From an uncultured Lentisphaeria bacterium (GTDB lineage: Bacteria > Verrucomicrobiota > Lentisphaeria > Victivallales > Victivallaceae): DNA of 45,846 nt. Below the pieces are notes generated by a model. That model saw only the letters and a list, made by a program, of their open reading frames with translations. It was not told the DNA's origin and made no database searches. Shown here one piece after another: positions 16,896 to 25,377 of this stretch (positions are counted from its first letter, which is position 1; every line of letters starts with the position of its first letter). Made by a program: the position numbers and the translations under genes. The stretch is from NCBI GenBank assembly GCA_949282965.1, contig CASDQW010000076.1, positions 1 through 45,846 on the forward strand, written 5' to 3'.

Positions 16896-17972
16896 ATGAG
16901 TCTGATTCTTGGAATAGAAAGCAGTTGCGACGAGACCGCCGCCGCCGTGGTGCGCGACGGGTATGAAGTGCTGTCCAGCGCGGTGGCGTCGCAGATCGCC
17001 AAACATGCCGCACACGGCGGCGTGGTGCCGGAGCTGGCGGCGCGGGAACACCTGACCGCGCTGAATCCGGTGCTGGAGGAAGCGCTGCGGACCGCCGGCG
17101 TGACCATGCGTGAAGTGGACGCGGTGGCGGTCACCCAGGGGCCGGGATTGATTCCGGCGCTGCTGGTCGGTCTCAATTTTGCCAAAGGGTTGGCGCTTGG
17201 ATACGGGAAGCCGTTGATTGCGGTCAATCACTTCATTGCACACATTTACGCCGCGTTTCTGGAGTCCGGGCACGGCGTTCTGGAAAATCCGGAATCCTAT
17301 CCGCTGCTGGCATTGGTGGTTTCCGGGGGACATACCTCGCTTTTGCTGATTGCCGCGAACGGCGAGGCGCGCCAGCTCGGCTGCACGCTGGACGATGCGG
17401 CGGGAGAGGCGCTGGACAAGGCGGCGAAACTGCTGGGGCTGGGCTATCCCGGGGGCCCGGTGATGCAGAAGACGGCTGAAGGCGGGGACGCCGGACGGTT
17501 TGACTTTCCGCGGCCCCTGACCGGAGGGGCGGGCAAGGCGCTGGCGCCGGAGCACCGGTACGATTTCAGTTTCAGCGGGGTGAAAACGGCTTTGCTGTAT
17601 CATGTCCGGCGCGAGGCGGAGCGGAACGGCGGAACATTTCCGGAGTCGCTGTTGAAGGACACGGCGGCCAGTTATCAGGAGGCGGTTGTGGACGTGCTGG
17701 TGCGCAAGACTTTGCTGGCAGCGCAGGATTTTCAGGTTCGCGGGATCGTGGTTTCCGGCGGAGTGGCCTGCAATGCGGTCTTGCGCGAACGCTTCCGGCA
17801 GCAGACTCCGCAGGGAATTCGCCTGCATCTGGCCGAACGGCGGCACTGCACCGACAATGCGGCGATGGTGGCCGGATGCGGCTGGCACTTTTTCCGGCGC
17901 GGTGAATTTGCCGGACTGGACATCGATTCCTTCGCCCGGCTGCCGCGGATTACCCGGGTGCCGTTTGTGTGA
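16896..17972 (+). CDS. tsaD: tRNA N6-adenosine threonylcarbamoyltransferase TsaD
   Basis: TsaD transfers the threonylcarbamoyl group to A37 of ANN tRNAs, working with TsaB and TsaE. ASKHA features are present: IESSCDETAAAVV at the N-terminus, the metal-binding NHFIAH near 111, VSGGHTSLLLI near 144, and VSGGVACNAVLRERF near 285, with FSFSGVKTALLYHV between. Length 358 is normal. TsaE, its regulator, is at 0.9 kb. It begins a tight run of genes (gph, pgi, rsmE, rpe, ogt) on the same strand. Confidence 0.97.
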   Translation: MSLILGIESSCDETAAAVVRDGYEVLSSAVASQIAKHAAHGGVVPELAAREHLTALNPVLEEALRTAGVTMREVDAVAVTQGPGLIPALLVGLNFAKGLALGYGKPLIAVNHFIAHIYAAFLESGHGVLENPESYPLLALVVSGGHTSLLLIAANGEARQLGCTLDDAAGEALDKAAKLLGLGYPGGPVMQKTAEGGDAGRFDFPRPLTGGAGKALAPEHRYDFSFSGVKTALLYHVRREAERNGGTFPESLLKDTAASYQEAVVDVLVRKTLLAAQDFQVRGIVVSGGVACNAVLRERFRQQTPQGIRLHLAERRHCTDNAAMVAGCGWHFFRRGEFAGLDIDSFARLPRITRVPFV

Positions 17973-17992
17973 GGAGAATGCGGGGGGCGGTC

Positions 17993-18667
17993 ATGATGAT
18001 GAAGCGTGCGCGCTGTATTTTGTTTGATCTGGACGGGACGCTGGTGGATTCTTTGCCGGACATTGCGCTTGCGGTCAACCGGATGCGGGAATCGTTCGCA
18101 CTGCCGCCGCTGCCGGAGGCGACGATTTCCGGATTGGTCGGCAGCGGCATCGCGACGCTGGTCCGGCGGGCGACGGCGGGTGAAAAGGTGGAGCCGGACA
18201 CGGCCCTGCGGCGGACCCGCGATTTTTATCAGGCGCATCCGGTGGAGAAGTCCCGGGCGTATCCCGGTGTACCGGAAGGATTGCGGCGGCTGCGGGAATG
18301 CGGATTCCGACTGGGCGTGGTGACCAACAAGCCCCGGGAAATTGCGGAAGCCGCACTGTGCAAACTGGATTTGATGGCGACGCTGGAGGCGGTCGTCGGG
18401 GATGACGGTCGACATGAACTGAAACCGGCACCGGACGGCTGTCTGCGGCTGCTGACCCAGTTTGACGCTGTGCCGGAAGAGAGCTGGATGGTGGGCGACC
18501 ACTGGACCGATCTGGAGGCGGGGCGCCGGGCGGGGATGCGCCGGGCGCTGGCGCGCTGGGGGGTCGGCGATCCCCGGGAAGAGACATGGGATTTTGCCGC
18601 GGCGGATTTCAGGACGCTGACGGCGTATTTGGAGCAGACATTACAAGAGGAAGGCAGGACAGCATGA
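17993..18667 (+). CDS. gph: phosphoglycolate phosphatase-like HAD hydrolase
   Basis: A HAD-superfamily phosphatase, 224 aa. Motif I is FDLDGTLVDS near 11 with nucleophile and acid-base Asp, motif II is VTNKPREIA near 114, the lysine of motif III is in KPAPDGC near 148, and motif IV is VGDHWTDLEAGRRAG near 168. The cap helices between about 20 and 80 and the overall form resemble Gph/PPase. Of several starts, ATG 17993 (three tandem ATGs) has a GGGGGG ribosome-binding stretch five bases upstream; ATG 17978 follows its GAGGAG by only one base. Its last codon overlaps the pgi start (ATGA). Confidence 0.85.
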   Translation: MMMKRARCILFDLDGTLVDSLPDIALAVNRMRESFALPPLPEATISGLVGSGIATLVRRATAGEKVEPDTALRRTRDFYQAHPVEKSRAYPGVPEGLRRLRECGFRLGVVTNKPREIAEAALCKLDLMATLEAVVGDDGRHELKPAPDGCLRLLTQFDAVPEESWMVGDHWTDLEAGRRAGMRRALARWGVGDPREETWDFAAADFRTLTAYLEQTLQEEGRTA

Positions 18668-20235
18668 AGGATTGGGTGGAACGCAATCGGGCTTATACGC
18701 TGATCGACGGTGCGGACCGTTTTTCCATTGATTTTGCCGGAATGAACTTCACGGAGAAGGATCTTGACGCCTTGTCCGGGCGGTTTGCCGCGGCGGCCGA
18801 AGAGATGCGCAAGCTGGAAGCGGGCGCGGTGAAGAATCCGGATGAAAACCGCAAGGTGACGCATTTCACCGACCGGGCGGGGTATGTGCGCAGTGAATTG
18901 TTTTACGCGGTGGAGGCCTTTGTCGAAGACGTGCACAGCGGTGCGCTGACCGGGAGCACCGGGAAACGGTTTGACGCCGTGGTGGTGAACGGCATCGGCG
19001 GTTCCGCGCTCGGGCCGCAGCTGCTGCAGTTCGCGTTGAACGGGCCTTACTGGAATGAGCTTTCGGCTGCCCGCCGCCGCCGTTATCTGAAGATTTATTT
19101 CCTGGACAATACCGACTCCGGCGGACTGACCGACCTCATCGCGGTCATGGATCCGGAAAGCACGCTGCATCTGACGATTTCCAAATCCGGGGGCACGCAG
19201 GAGACGAAAAACAACCTGACCGCACTGGAAAACCTGTATCGCGACCGTCATCTTGATTTTTCCCGCCATGCGGCGGCCATCACCATGCGCGGCAGCGAAC
19301 TCGACCGCAAGGCCCGCGGCGAAAAATGGCTCCGGGTTTTCGAAATGGCCGAATCCATCGGCGGCCGCACCAGCGAAACCAGCATTGTCGGACATCTGCC
19401 CGCCGCATTGACCGGAATTGACTTCCGGGAATTTCTCGGCGGCGCCTGCCGGATGGACGAATGGACCCGTACGGCCGATGCCCGCCGGAATCCGGCCGCC
19501 ATGCTGGCGGCGATGTGGTATATCGCGGGCGGCGGCAAAGGGGACCGCAATATGGTGATCGTGCCTTATTCCGACCGGTTGATCCTGCTGTCCCGCTACT
19601 TGCAGCAGCTGGTGATGGAAAGCCTGGGCAAGGAGCTGGATCTGGACGGCAAAGTGGTGCATCAGGGGCTGACCGTTTTCGGGAACAAAGGCGGCACCGA
19701 TGCGCACGCCTTCATCCAGCAGCTGAACGACGGCCGGGATGACTTTTTCATTACGTTCATCGAAGTGTTGCAGGACGCCACGGTGTTTCCGCTGGGGGAC
19801 GGCATTGCGATGGGCGATTACCTGCACGGATTCATGGTGGGGCTCAGCGCGGCGCTGCGCAGCAAAAAGCGTCAGGTGATCACGATTCAGATCGACCGGA
19901 TCGGCGCGGCGGAGCTGGGGATGCTGATTGCACTTTATGAACGTGCTGTCGCGATTTATGCGGAGTTCATCCACATCAACGCTTTCCACCAGCCCGGGGT
20001 GCAGGCCTACAAGCGGGCGGCGGGAGCGGTGCTGCAGCTCCGCGGAGAATTGTTCCGCAAACTGAGTGAGATGGGCGCGGTGGACGGCACCGCCGTGGAG
20101 ATCGCCGAACGGGTCGGCATGGCCGACGATGCCGTGGAAATCGGCGGACTGCTGGACAAGGCCGCTTTGAACAGCGACCGGGTCCGGCGCCGTTACGACG
20201 ACGCGCGCGGCGAATGGGTGTACGCGGTGCGGTGA
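18664..20235 (+). CDS. pgi: glucose-6-phosphate isomerase
   Basis: Pgi interconverts glucose-6- and fructose-6-phosphate. Substrate and catalytic segments are seen: GIGGSALGPQ near 115, SKSGGTQETKNNL near 176, GNKGGTDAHAFIQQLNDG near 340 and the final HQPGVQAYKRAAGAVL near 443. At 523 aa it belongs to the longer bacterial form. Start ATG 18664 overlaps the gph stop by four bases and has GAGGAAGG upstream. The rsmE start overlaps its own stop codon (GTGA). Confidence 0.96.
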   Translation: MKDWVERNRAYTLIDGADRFSIDFAGMNFTEKDLDALSGRFAAAAEEMRKLEAGAVKNPDENRKVTHFTDRAGYVRSELFYAVEAFVEDVHSGALTGSTGKRFDAVVVNGIGGSALGPQLLQFALNGPYWNELSAARRRRYLKIYFLDNTDSGGLTDLIAVMDPESTLHLTISKSGGTQETKNNLTALENLYRDRHLDFSRHAAAITMRGSELDRKARGEKWLRVFEMAESIGGRTSETSIVGHLPAALTGIDFREFLGGACRMDEWTRTADARRNPAAMLAAMWYIAGGGKGDRNMVIVPYSDRLILLSRYLQQLVMESLGKELDLDGKVVHQGLTVFGNKGGTDAHAFIQQLNDGRDDFFITFIEVLQDATVFPLGDGIAMGDYLHGFMVGLSAALRSKKRQVITIQIDRIGAAELGMLIALYERAVAIYAEFIHINAFHQPGVQAYKRAAGAVLQLRGELFRKLSEMGAVDGTAVEIAERVGMADDAVEIGGLLDKAALNSDRVRRRYDDARGEWVYAVR

Positions 20236-20951
20236 ATCTGCTGCTGATCACGCCGGAAGATCTGGTTGGGCCGGACGTCGCGGAAATCGGCGGCCGGCGC
20301 TTCCGGCATGTGATGGATGTGTTGAAGCTGACGGAGCGCTCCGGCTGCTGCCGGGCGGGGATGTTGGGGGGCCGGGTCGGCAGGGCGGAGATGCTTGCCG
20401 TGGATTATGACGCGGAACGGATGCGGCTGCGACTGCACTGGATGGCGGAGCCGCCGCCGCCGTTGCCGGTAATTCTGATAGCGGCACTGCCGCGCCCGAA
20501 GACTTTCCGCAAGGTGCTGCACGGGGCGGTGACGCTGGGAGTAAAGCGCCTCATTTTCATTCATGCGTTTAAAGTGGATCGCAGTTACTGGTCGAGTCCG
20601 GTGATCGGGGAAAAGGCCTTGCGGGAGGAGCTGCTTCAGGCGCTGGAACAGGCCGGCGACACGGTGTTGCCGGTGGTGGAATTCCGGAAGCGGTTCAAGC
20701 CGTTTGTCGAGGATGAATTTCCGGCGCTCTGTGCCGGGCGGCGGGCATGTGTGGCCCACCCGGGGGCGGCGGAAGCGTGCATACCGTCGACGGAACCGTT
20801 GACGCTCTGCATCGGGCCGGAGGGCGGTTTCACCGAATATGAAGTGGCGCTGTTGTGCGCGAACGGCGCACGGGCGGTGACGCTGGGGCCGCGGATTCTC
20901 CGTACCGAAGTGGCGGTGCCGGTGCTCCTGACGCGTTTGTGCCTTGCATAG
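20232..20951 (+). CDS. rsmE: 16S rRNA m3U1498 methyltransferase RsmE
   Basis: RsmE is a SPOUT methyltransferase that modifies U1498 of 16S rRNA with AdoMet. The C-terminal trefoil-knot signature TLCIGPEGGFTEYEVALL (about 195) and TLGPRILRTEVAVPVLL are characteristic. An N-terminal PUA-like domain occupies about 1-70, where RFRHVMDVLKLTERSG is the usual start. The GTG at 20232 lies in GTGA overlapping the pgi stop, and the reading begins with MNLLLITPEDLVG. Length 239 aa is normal. Confidence 0.93.
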   Translation: MNLLLITPEDLVGPDVAEIGGRRFRHVMDVLKLTERSGCCRAGMLGGRVGRAEMLAVDYDAERMRLRLHWMAEPPPPLPVILIAALPRPKTFRKVLHGAVTLGVKRLIFIHAFKVDRSYWSSPVIGEKALREELLQALEQAGDTVLPVVEFRKRFKPFVEDEFPALCAGRRACVAHPGAAEACIPSTEPLTLCIGPEGGFTEYEVALLCANGARAVTLGPRILRTEVAVPVLLTRLCLA

Positions 20952-21054
20952 AGAAGCCGAATCAGATAGAAAAAAGTGCGAAAATCATGCCGTTGCCGGC
21001 CGAAGCGGCGTTGTGGCGGCGGACGAAGCCGGAGAGAAATCGGAGAAGGATATC

Positions 21055-21750
21055 ATGCACAGTATTTTTGATTTTTCGCAGGATCGGGCATTGGTGGCGC
21101 CGTCGCTGCTGGCGGCGGATTTCGGCCGGCTGGACGAGGAGGTGAACCGGGTGGCGGCGGCGGGGGCGGACTGGCTGCATCTGGACGTCATGGACGGACA
21201 CATGGTCCCGAATATTTCCTTCGGACCGCCGGTGATTTCGGCATTGCGGCCGAAACACGAGCTGCTGTTCGACACGCATTTGATGATTGCTCATCCGGCC
21301 CGTTACGCGGAGGCCTTTGCCGCCGCCGGGGCGGATCATCTGACGTTTCATCTGGAAAGCGATGACGACCCCATGGCGGCGATCACAGCGATTCGCGCCG
21401 TCGGCTGTTCCGTCGGAATCTCCATCAAACCCGGCACTCCGGCATCGGCGCTGACCCCCTGGCTGGACCGGATTGACCTCGTACTGGTGATGACGGTCGA
21501 ACCCGGGTTCGGGGGACAGCGGTTCATGGCGGATGTCATGCCCAAGGTTCGGGAGCTGCACGCGATGATCACGGCCCGGTCGCTGCCGGTGCTGATTGAA
21601 GTGGACGGCGGAATCGACCGTACCACTGCTCCGATCGCCCGGGCGGCGGGCGCGGGGGTGCTGGTGGCCGGCACCAGCGTTTTCCGAGCCGCCGACGGCG
21701 CGGCGGCCGCAATCGCCGCATTGAAGGACGACGCCGGAGTCCGGGCATGA
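21055..21750 (+). CDS. rpe: ribulose-phosphate 3-epimerase
   Basis: Rpe interconverts ribulose- and xylulose-5-phosphate in the pentose phosphate path. TIM-barrel landmarks: APSLLAADFGRLDEEV near 14, HLDVMDGHMVPN near 43 (metal ligands), HLMIAHP near 76, MTVEPGFGGQ near 146 and EVDGGI near 181 (phosphate/metal). Length 231 aa. AGAAGGA stands a few bases before ATG 21055. The preceding 103-base gap holds no clear gene or promoter. The stop overlaps the next ATG (ATGA). Confidence 0.95.
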   Translation: MHSIFDFSQDRALVAPSLLAADFGRLDEEVNRVAAAGADWLHLDVMDGHMVPNISFGPPVISALRPKHELLFDTHLMIAHPARYAEAFAAAGADHLTFHLESDDDPMAAITAIRAVGCSVGISIKPGTPASALTPWLDRIDLVLVMTVEPGFGGQRFMADVMPKVRELHAMITARSLPVLIEVDGGIDRTTAPIARAAGAGVLVAGTSVFRAADGAAAAIAALKDDAGVRA

Positions 21751-22190
21751 CGGTGCCTTATGCTCTGGAAGTGACGGACGGCGTGGTGACCCGCATCCGG
21801 CTCGGAGTGAATGCCGCGGAAGCGGCCGAGTCCCGGAAACGGTATGCGAAGCTGCATCAGCTGCTTGAAGAAGTGCGTTCCGGCAGACGGCCGGTTGCGG
21901 ACTTTCCCGCCGCACCGCTGCCGGGCGGTTTTGCGGGGCGGGTGATTGCCGCGTTGATGGAACTGCCGCGCGGACGTCTGACTTCCTACGGAGAACTGGC
22001 CCGCCGCTGCGGCGCACCGGGGGCGGCGCGGGCAGTGGGCCGTGCGCTCGCCGGCAATCCTCTGCCGCTGCTGTATCCCTGTCACCGGGTAGGACGTGCC
22101 GACGGGTCTCCCGGCGGTTTCATGGGATCGACGGCTCCGGAACAGGTGGCGCTGAAACTGGTGCTGCTGCGCGAGGAACAGGATCAGTAA
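21747..22190 (+). CDS. ogt: methylated-DNA-protein cysteine methyltransferase (MGMT/Ogt family)
   Basis: A 147-aa O6-alkylguanine-DNA alkyltransferase-family protein. The C-terminal domain has the signature RAVGRALAGNPLPLLYPCHRV near 92-112, with the alkyl-accepting Cys present, so it should be active rather than an alkyltransferase-like protein that lacks Cys. The helix before it (LTSYGELARRCGAP) is the DNA-binding wing. The N-terminal region is shorter and less like Ogt. The start forms ATGA with the rpe stop. Its last 7 bases overlap the end of the convergent radical-SAM gene. Confidence 0.85.
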   Translation: MTVPYALEVTDGVVTRIRLGVNAAEAAESRKRYAKLHQLLEEVRSGRRPVADFPAAPLPGGFAGRVIAALMELPRGRLTSYGELARRCGAPGAARAVGRALAGNPLPLLYPCHRVGRADGSPGGFMGSTAPEQVALKLVLLREEQDQ

Positions 22191-23305
22191 GTCAGGTAGG
22201 CGGCGGCTTTCCGCTGGTAGGCGCCGGCGATGCGCAGCCCGTCCAGGGACGTGAGCCGGTGGATCTGCCGCGCCTGCAGGATGCGGTCGACCGCGACCGG
22301 GCCGAGTCCCGGCACCCGCAGGAGCGCTTCCGCATCGGCCCGGTTGGCGTTTACGGGGAAAAATTCCGGATGCCGGGCAGCCCAGATCTGCTTGGGGTCC
22401 GCCGCCAGCGAAAGGTTGCCGTCTTCTCCGAATTCCATCTCCTCCGGCGCAAAGCGGTAACGCCGCAGCAGCCAGTCCACCTGGTACAGCCGATGTTCCC
22501 GGGTCAGGCGGTCTTCCGGAGCCAGGGTGAAATCGCGTTCTCCGGGAATGCTTCCGGTCCCCAGTCCGGGCTGGTAGGCGGAAAAATAGATCCGTTGGAA
22601 ACGCAGCCGGTTATAGATGCCGTCCATATATCGGACGATTTCCCGGTCGGTTTCGTCAGACGCGCCGACGATGAACTGGGTGGTGCAGCGCACCCGGGCG
22701 AAAGGTCCCCCCCGGGCGGTCTGGCGCGCCAGATAACGCAGCGGCGCGATGATGTCCCGGTCGAAATTTTTCCGGTCCGAAAGCTGTTCGAAATGGCGGC
22801 GTCCGGGCACTTCAATATTGAGCGATACCGCGCTGGAATAACGGAGCGCCTCCTCCATGGCGGCTTCGGAGGCGCCGGGAATGATTTTCAAATGGATGTA
22901 ACCCCGATAGCGGTGTTTGCGGCGCAGGATCTCGGCGGCGGCGATCAGCCGGCCCATGGTGCGGTCGGGACTGCCGCAGACGCCGGAACTGAGAAACAGC
23001 CCGAGCAGCCACTGTCGTTCGTGGTGGCGCAGAAAGAGCCGCACGGCCTCTTCCGGAGTGAGCGAACAGCGTTCGGCATTGGCATCGCCGCGCAGGGGGC
23101 AATATTTGCAGTCGTTGACACAGCAGTTGGACAGCAATGTTTTAAACATGATGCCCCGTCCTCCCGCCGCCAGCGGCACGGGGTACAGCCAGCGGCTTCC
23201 ATCCCGGGTGCGTTTGCGGTGTTCGTGGGTGCCGGAACCGCAGGCGCAGGCGAGGTCGTACTGGGAATCGGTGGAAAGTATCTGCAGTCTGGTCAACGGG
23301 TCCAT
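22184..23305 (-). CDS. radical SAM protein with helix-hairpin-helix, putative DNA modification/repair
   Basis: A 373-aa radical SAM protein. The three-Cys motif is CCVNDCKYC (CX3CX2C, about 60-69), with a barrel of SAM features (LFLSSGVCGSPDRTM near 100, LNIEVPGRRHFEQLS near 165). The C-terminus has the helix-hairpin-helix pattern LLRVPGLGPVAVDRILQARQ near 331-350. This combination matches the family described as a putative DNA modification/repair radical SAM protein linked with a uracil-DNA-glycosylase-like partner. No such partner is visible here; instead it faces the MGMT gene with a 7-base overlap of ends. The reaction is unknown. Confidence 0.85.
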   Translation of the reverse strand: MDPLTRLQILSTDSQYDLACACGSGTHEHRKRTRDGSRWLYPVPLAAGGRGIMFKTLLSNCCVNDCKYCPLRGDANAERCSLTPEEAVRLFLRHHERQWLLGLFLSSGVCGSPDRTMGRLIAAAEILRRKHRYRGYIHLKIIPGASEAAMEEALRYSSAVSLNIEVPGRRHFEQLSDRKNFDRDIIAPLRYLARQTARGGPFARVRCTTQFIVGASDETDREIVRYMDGIYNRLRFQRIYFSAYQPGLGTGSIPGERDFTLAPEDRLTREHRLYQVDWLLRRYRFAPEEMEFGEDGNLSLAADPKQIWAARHPEFFPVNANRADAEALLRVPGLGPVAVDRILQARQIHRLTSLDGLRIAGAYQRKAAAYLTY

Positions 23306-23338
23306 GATATCGTGCGTTCCGGTGAAATGATCAGAAAA

Positions 23339-23347
23339 AATATAACA
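23339..23347 (-). promoter_or_regulatory. extended -10 promoter for the radical SAM gene
   Basis: Minus-strand TGTTATATT is an extended -10 (TG at 23346-23347, TATATT at 23339-23344), 34 bases before the ATG at 23305; no good -35 is seen. Confidence 0.45.
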
Positions 23348-23358
23348 CCGTTCCGACG

Positions 23359-23384
23359 AAAGAAAAGATCTTTTCTTTTTTTTT
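23359..23384. terminator. 20-bp perfect palindrome with T-run after the symporter gene
   Basis: AAAGAAAAGATCTTTTCTTT (23359-23378) is fully self-complementary and can fold as an 8-bp stem with a GATC loop. On the plus strand it runs into nine consecutive T (23376-23384); on the minus strand nine A precede it. It begins three bases beyond the symporter stop codon (23387), so it most likely ends the pseudopilin-symporter operon. The stem is A/T-rich and thus weak as a classic terminator. Confidence 0.55.
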
Positions 23385-23386
23385 GA

Positions 23387-25345
23387 TCAACTGTCTTCGG
23401 ACGGAGGCGGCACCCGCCCGTCGTCGGCATCGTCTCTGGCCATGGTGCGAAGCGTCCGATTCAACGCGACCAGATCCCGCATTCCTCCCCACAGAAACCA
23501 GACGGTGGTCACCATCACCACGGCCAGAATCAGAAACACCACCCAGCGCCACCAGACCAGCCACTGCGCATTGGTGGTGTGGCAACACTGGCCGATGATC
23601 GTGCCGGTCAGAAAGGCGCCGAACCAGAAAACCGCCCAGCCGATCTTGAAAAAATAAATGAATTTGTCGCCCCGGGTGAATTCCGGGCCGATGCCCAGCC
23701 GTTCCTGCCAGGTGCGGTGAGCCACGCGCTTTTCGGATGGGTTTTCCCGATGCAGCATCCGGTTCAGATCGAATGGCTTCCGGCAGGTCAGAAGCGATAC
23801 GACCACATACAGTGTCAGCGCCGCGAGCGAGGCAAAAAAAGTAACCTGCATGCCGTTGAACGGACAGGTTTCGCCCCAGTGTTCGGGAAGCCACGGCAGA
23901 TCGTTCCAGAAGGTTTTCGCGATGATGCCGGCGAGCGCCAGCAGTCCCCCCGCGATCATCGCGGTCCAGGCCCCCGCGGCGGTCCCCCGCTTCCAGTATA
24001 AGCCGCCGATGATGACCGCTCCGGCGCCGCCGGTATATACCGCCCCGGTGATTGCCAGATACATCAGAATGAAATCACGCAGTGGGAAAAACAAGCTGAA
24101 GAGCACACTCAGCAGCCCCATGACGAAGATGGCGAGCCGCAGCATCCGGAGATGCGTTGCCGTATCGAAGGCTCTGCCCCGCAGGGGGATGAGGATATCC
24201 TGCACGAAAATACTTCCCCACGAGTGAATGCAGGTGTCGTCGGTCGATACCGCCGCCGAAATGATCACCACCACAAACAATCCCGCCAGCCCGACCGGCA
24301 GCATCTGGGAAAGCGCTTCCGGCACCAGCATCTGAGTCCGGGTCTGGAGGTCGGGATACCGGGCGAGACTGGCCGTTACCCGGGCTGCGGCTTCCGCATA
24401 CTTCGGGTGATGCATCAGCACCCAGGAGAAGATCGGGATCATCAGAAATCCGAGCAGCGTGGTCTGGCCCCGCCATTCCGCCAGAATGCCGGCCATGCGC
24501 GCTTCGTGGGGACTGCGCGCGGCGCTGCTGTAGCCCTGGCCGGATTGCCAGGCCCGGTAGGTGTAGATATTGATCCAGACGCTCATCAGGAAGAAAAAGA
24601 CGTTGAAGTCCCGGATTTTATCCACGGCCTGATCAAAGGGATTGACCAGGGACATGCCCGGCGGCGCCTGTTCCAGAATACCGGCGACCTCCTGCCAGGG
24701 AAATTTCAGAAAGAGGGTCAGTACGACGACCAGCAGCACCAGCATGACCAGCACCCCCTGAAAGAAATCCGATACCATGACCGCAATCTGTCCCCCCTTC
24801 AACGTCAGGAAGAGCGCCATGGCCAGCATGACCAGCATGATCAGCAGATAGTTGGAAATGCGGAGCCCGCCGATTTCAAGATAGGCCGGAAAGCCGCAGA
24901 ACGACAGCAGGAAACGCGCCGTCACCCCCGGAAACACCCCATAGTTGAGCATGCCCGATACCCAGATGACGATTCCGGCGAAGATTCGGAACCTGCGCCC
25001 GTAGCGCATTTCAAAGAACTGCGCCAGCGTCATCGCCCGGGTTTCCCGGTAACGGCAGACGACGAATCCCGAGAGCGCCATGATCAGTCCGAGCGGCAGC
25101 AGCATCCAGCTCCACCACAACGCCGCAAAGCCGGCCTGGTAGTAACTCTCAAAATAAGCGACAAACGTAATCGCTCCCAGTCCCGCCATGCCCTGGGAGA
25201 TGCACAGCAAATAGCGTCCGGCACAACGCCCGGCGGAAAGAAAGTCGGCCACATTGCGCACCAGGCCCCCCGCCCAGGCGCCGCTGCCGAGCAGCAGCGC
25301 CATGACGGTGATGATGATGATCCAGTCCGGAAGTTGCAGATGCAC
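23387..25345 (-). CDS. sodium:solute symporter (SSS) family transporter
   Basis: A 652-aa SSS-family transporter with about 14 hydrophobic helices. The N-terminal core begins DWIIIITVMALLLGSG with a broken first helix, followed by DFLSAGR near 34, the family's typical early motif. The last gene of a four-gene minus-strand operon led by the pseudopilin, it probably imports the sugar or organic acid released by the operon's FAD/glycoside protein. GTG at 25345 is the best start; it lies 32 bases after the LacI stop. The final about 100 residues extend beyond the transporter core with a hydrophilic tail ending after a last helix. Substrate unknown. Confidence 0.85.
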   Translation of the reverse strand: MHLQLPDWIIIITVMALLLGSGAWAGGLVRNVADFLSAGRCAGRYLLCISQGMAGLGAITFVAYFESYYQAGFAALWWSWMLLPLGLIMALSGFVVCRYRETRAMTLAQFFEMRYGRRFRIFAGIVIWVSGMLNYGVFPGVTARFLLSFCGFPAYLEIGGLRISNYLLIMLVMLAMALFLTLKGGQIAVMVSDFFQGVLVMLVLLVVVLTLFLKFPWQEVAGILEQAPPGMSLVNPFDQAVDKIRDFNVFFFLMSVWINIYTYRAWQSGQGYSSAARSPHEARMAGILAEWRGQTTLLGFLMIPIFSWVLMHHPKYAEAAARVTASLARYPDLQTRTQMLVPEALSQMLPVGLAGLFVVVIISAAVSTDDTCIHSWGSIFVQDILIPLRGRAFDTATHLRMLRLAIFVMGLLSVLFSLFFPLRDFILMYLAITGAVYTGGAGAVIIGGLYWKRGTAAGAWTAMIAGGLLALAGIIAKTFWNDLPWLPEHWGETCPFNGMQVTFFASLAALTLYVVVSLLTCRKPFDLNRMLHRENPSEKRVAHRTWQERLGIGPEFTRGDKFIYFFKIGWAVFWFGAFLTGTIIGQCCHTTNAQWLVWWRWVVFLILAVVMVTTVWFLWGGMRDLVALNRTLRTMARDDADDGRVPPPSEDS

Positions 25346-25377
25346 GCAGGACTACTCCCGTGTTACTCGAATTTTCA

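Noticed and set aside
24305..24325. A second LacI-type site (AAAGCGCTTCC) within the symporter gene
   Set aside because: It is only half-symmetric, lies inside coding sequence and lacks the flanks of the 18-bp palindrome at 30.2 kb.
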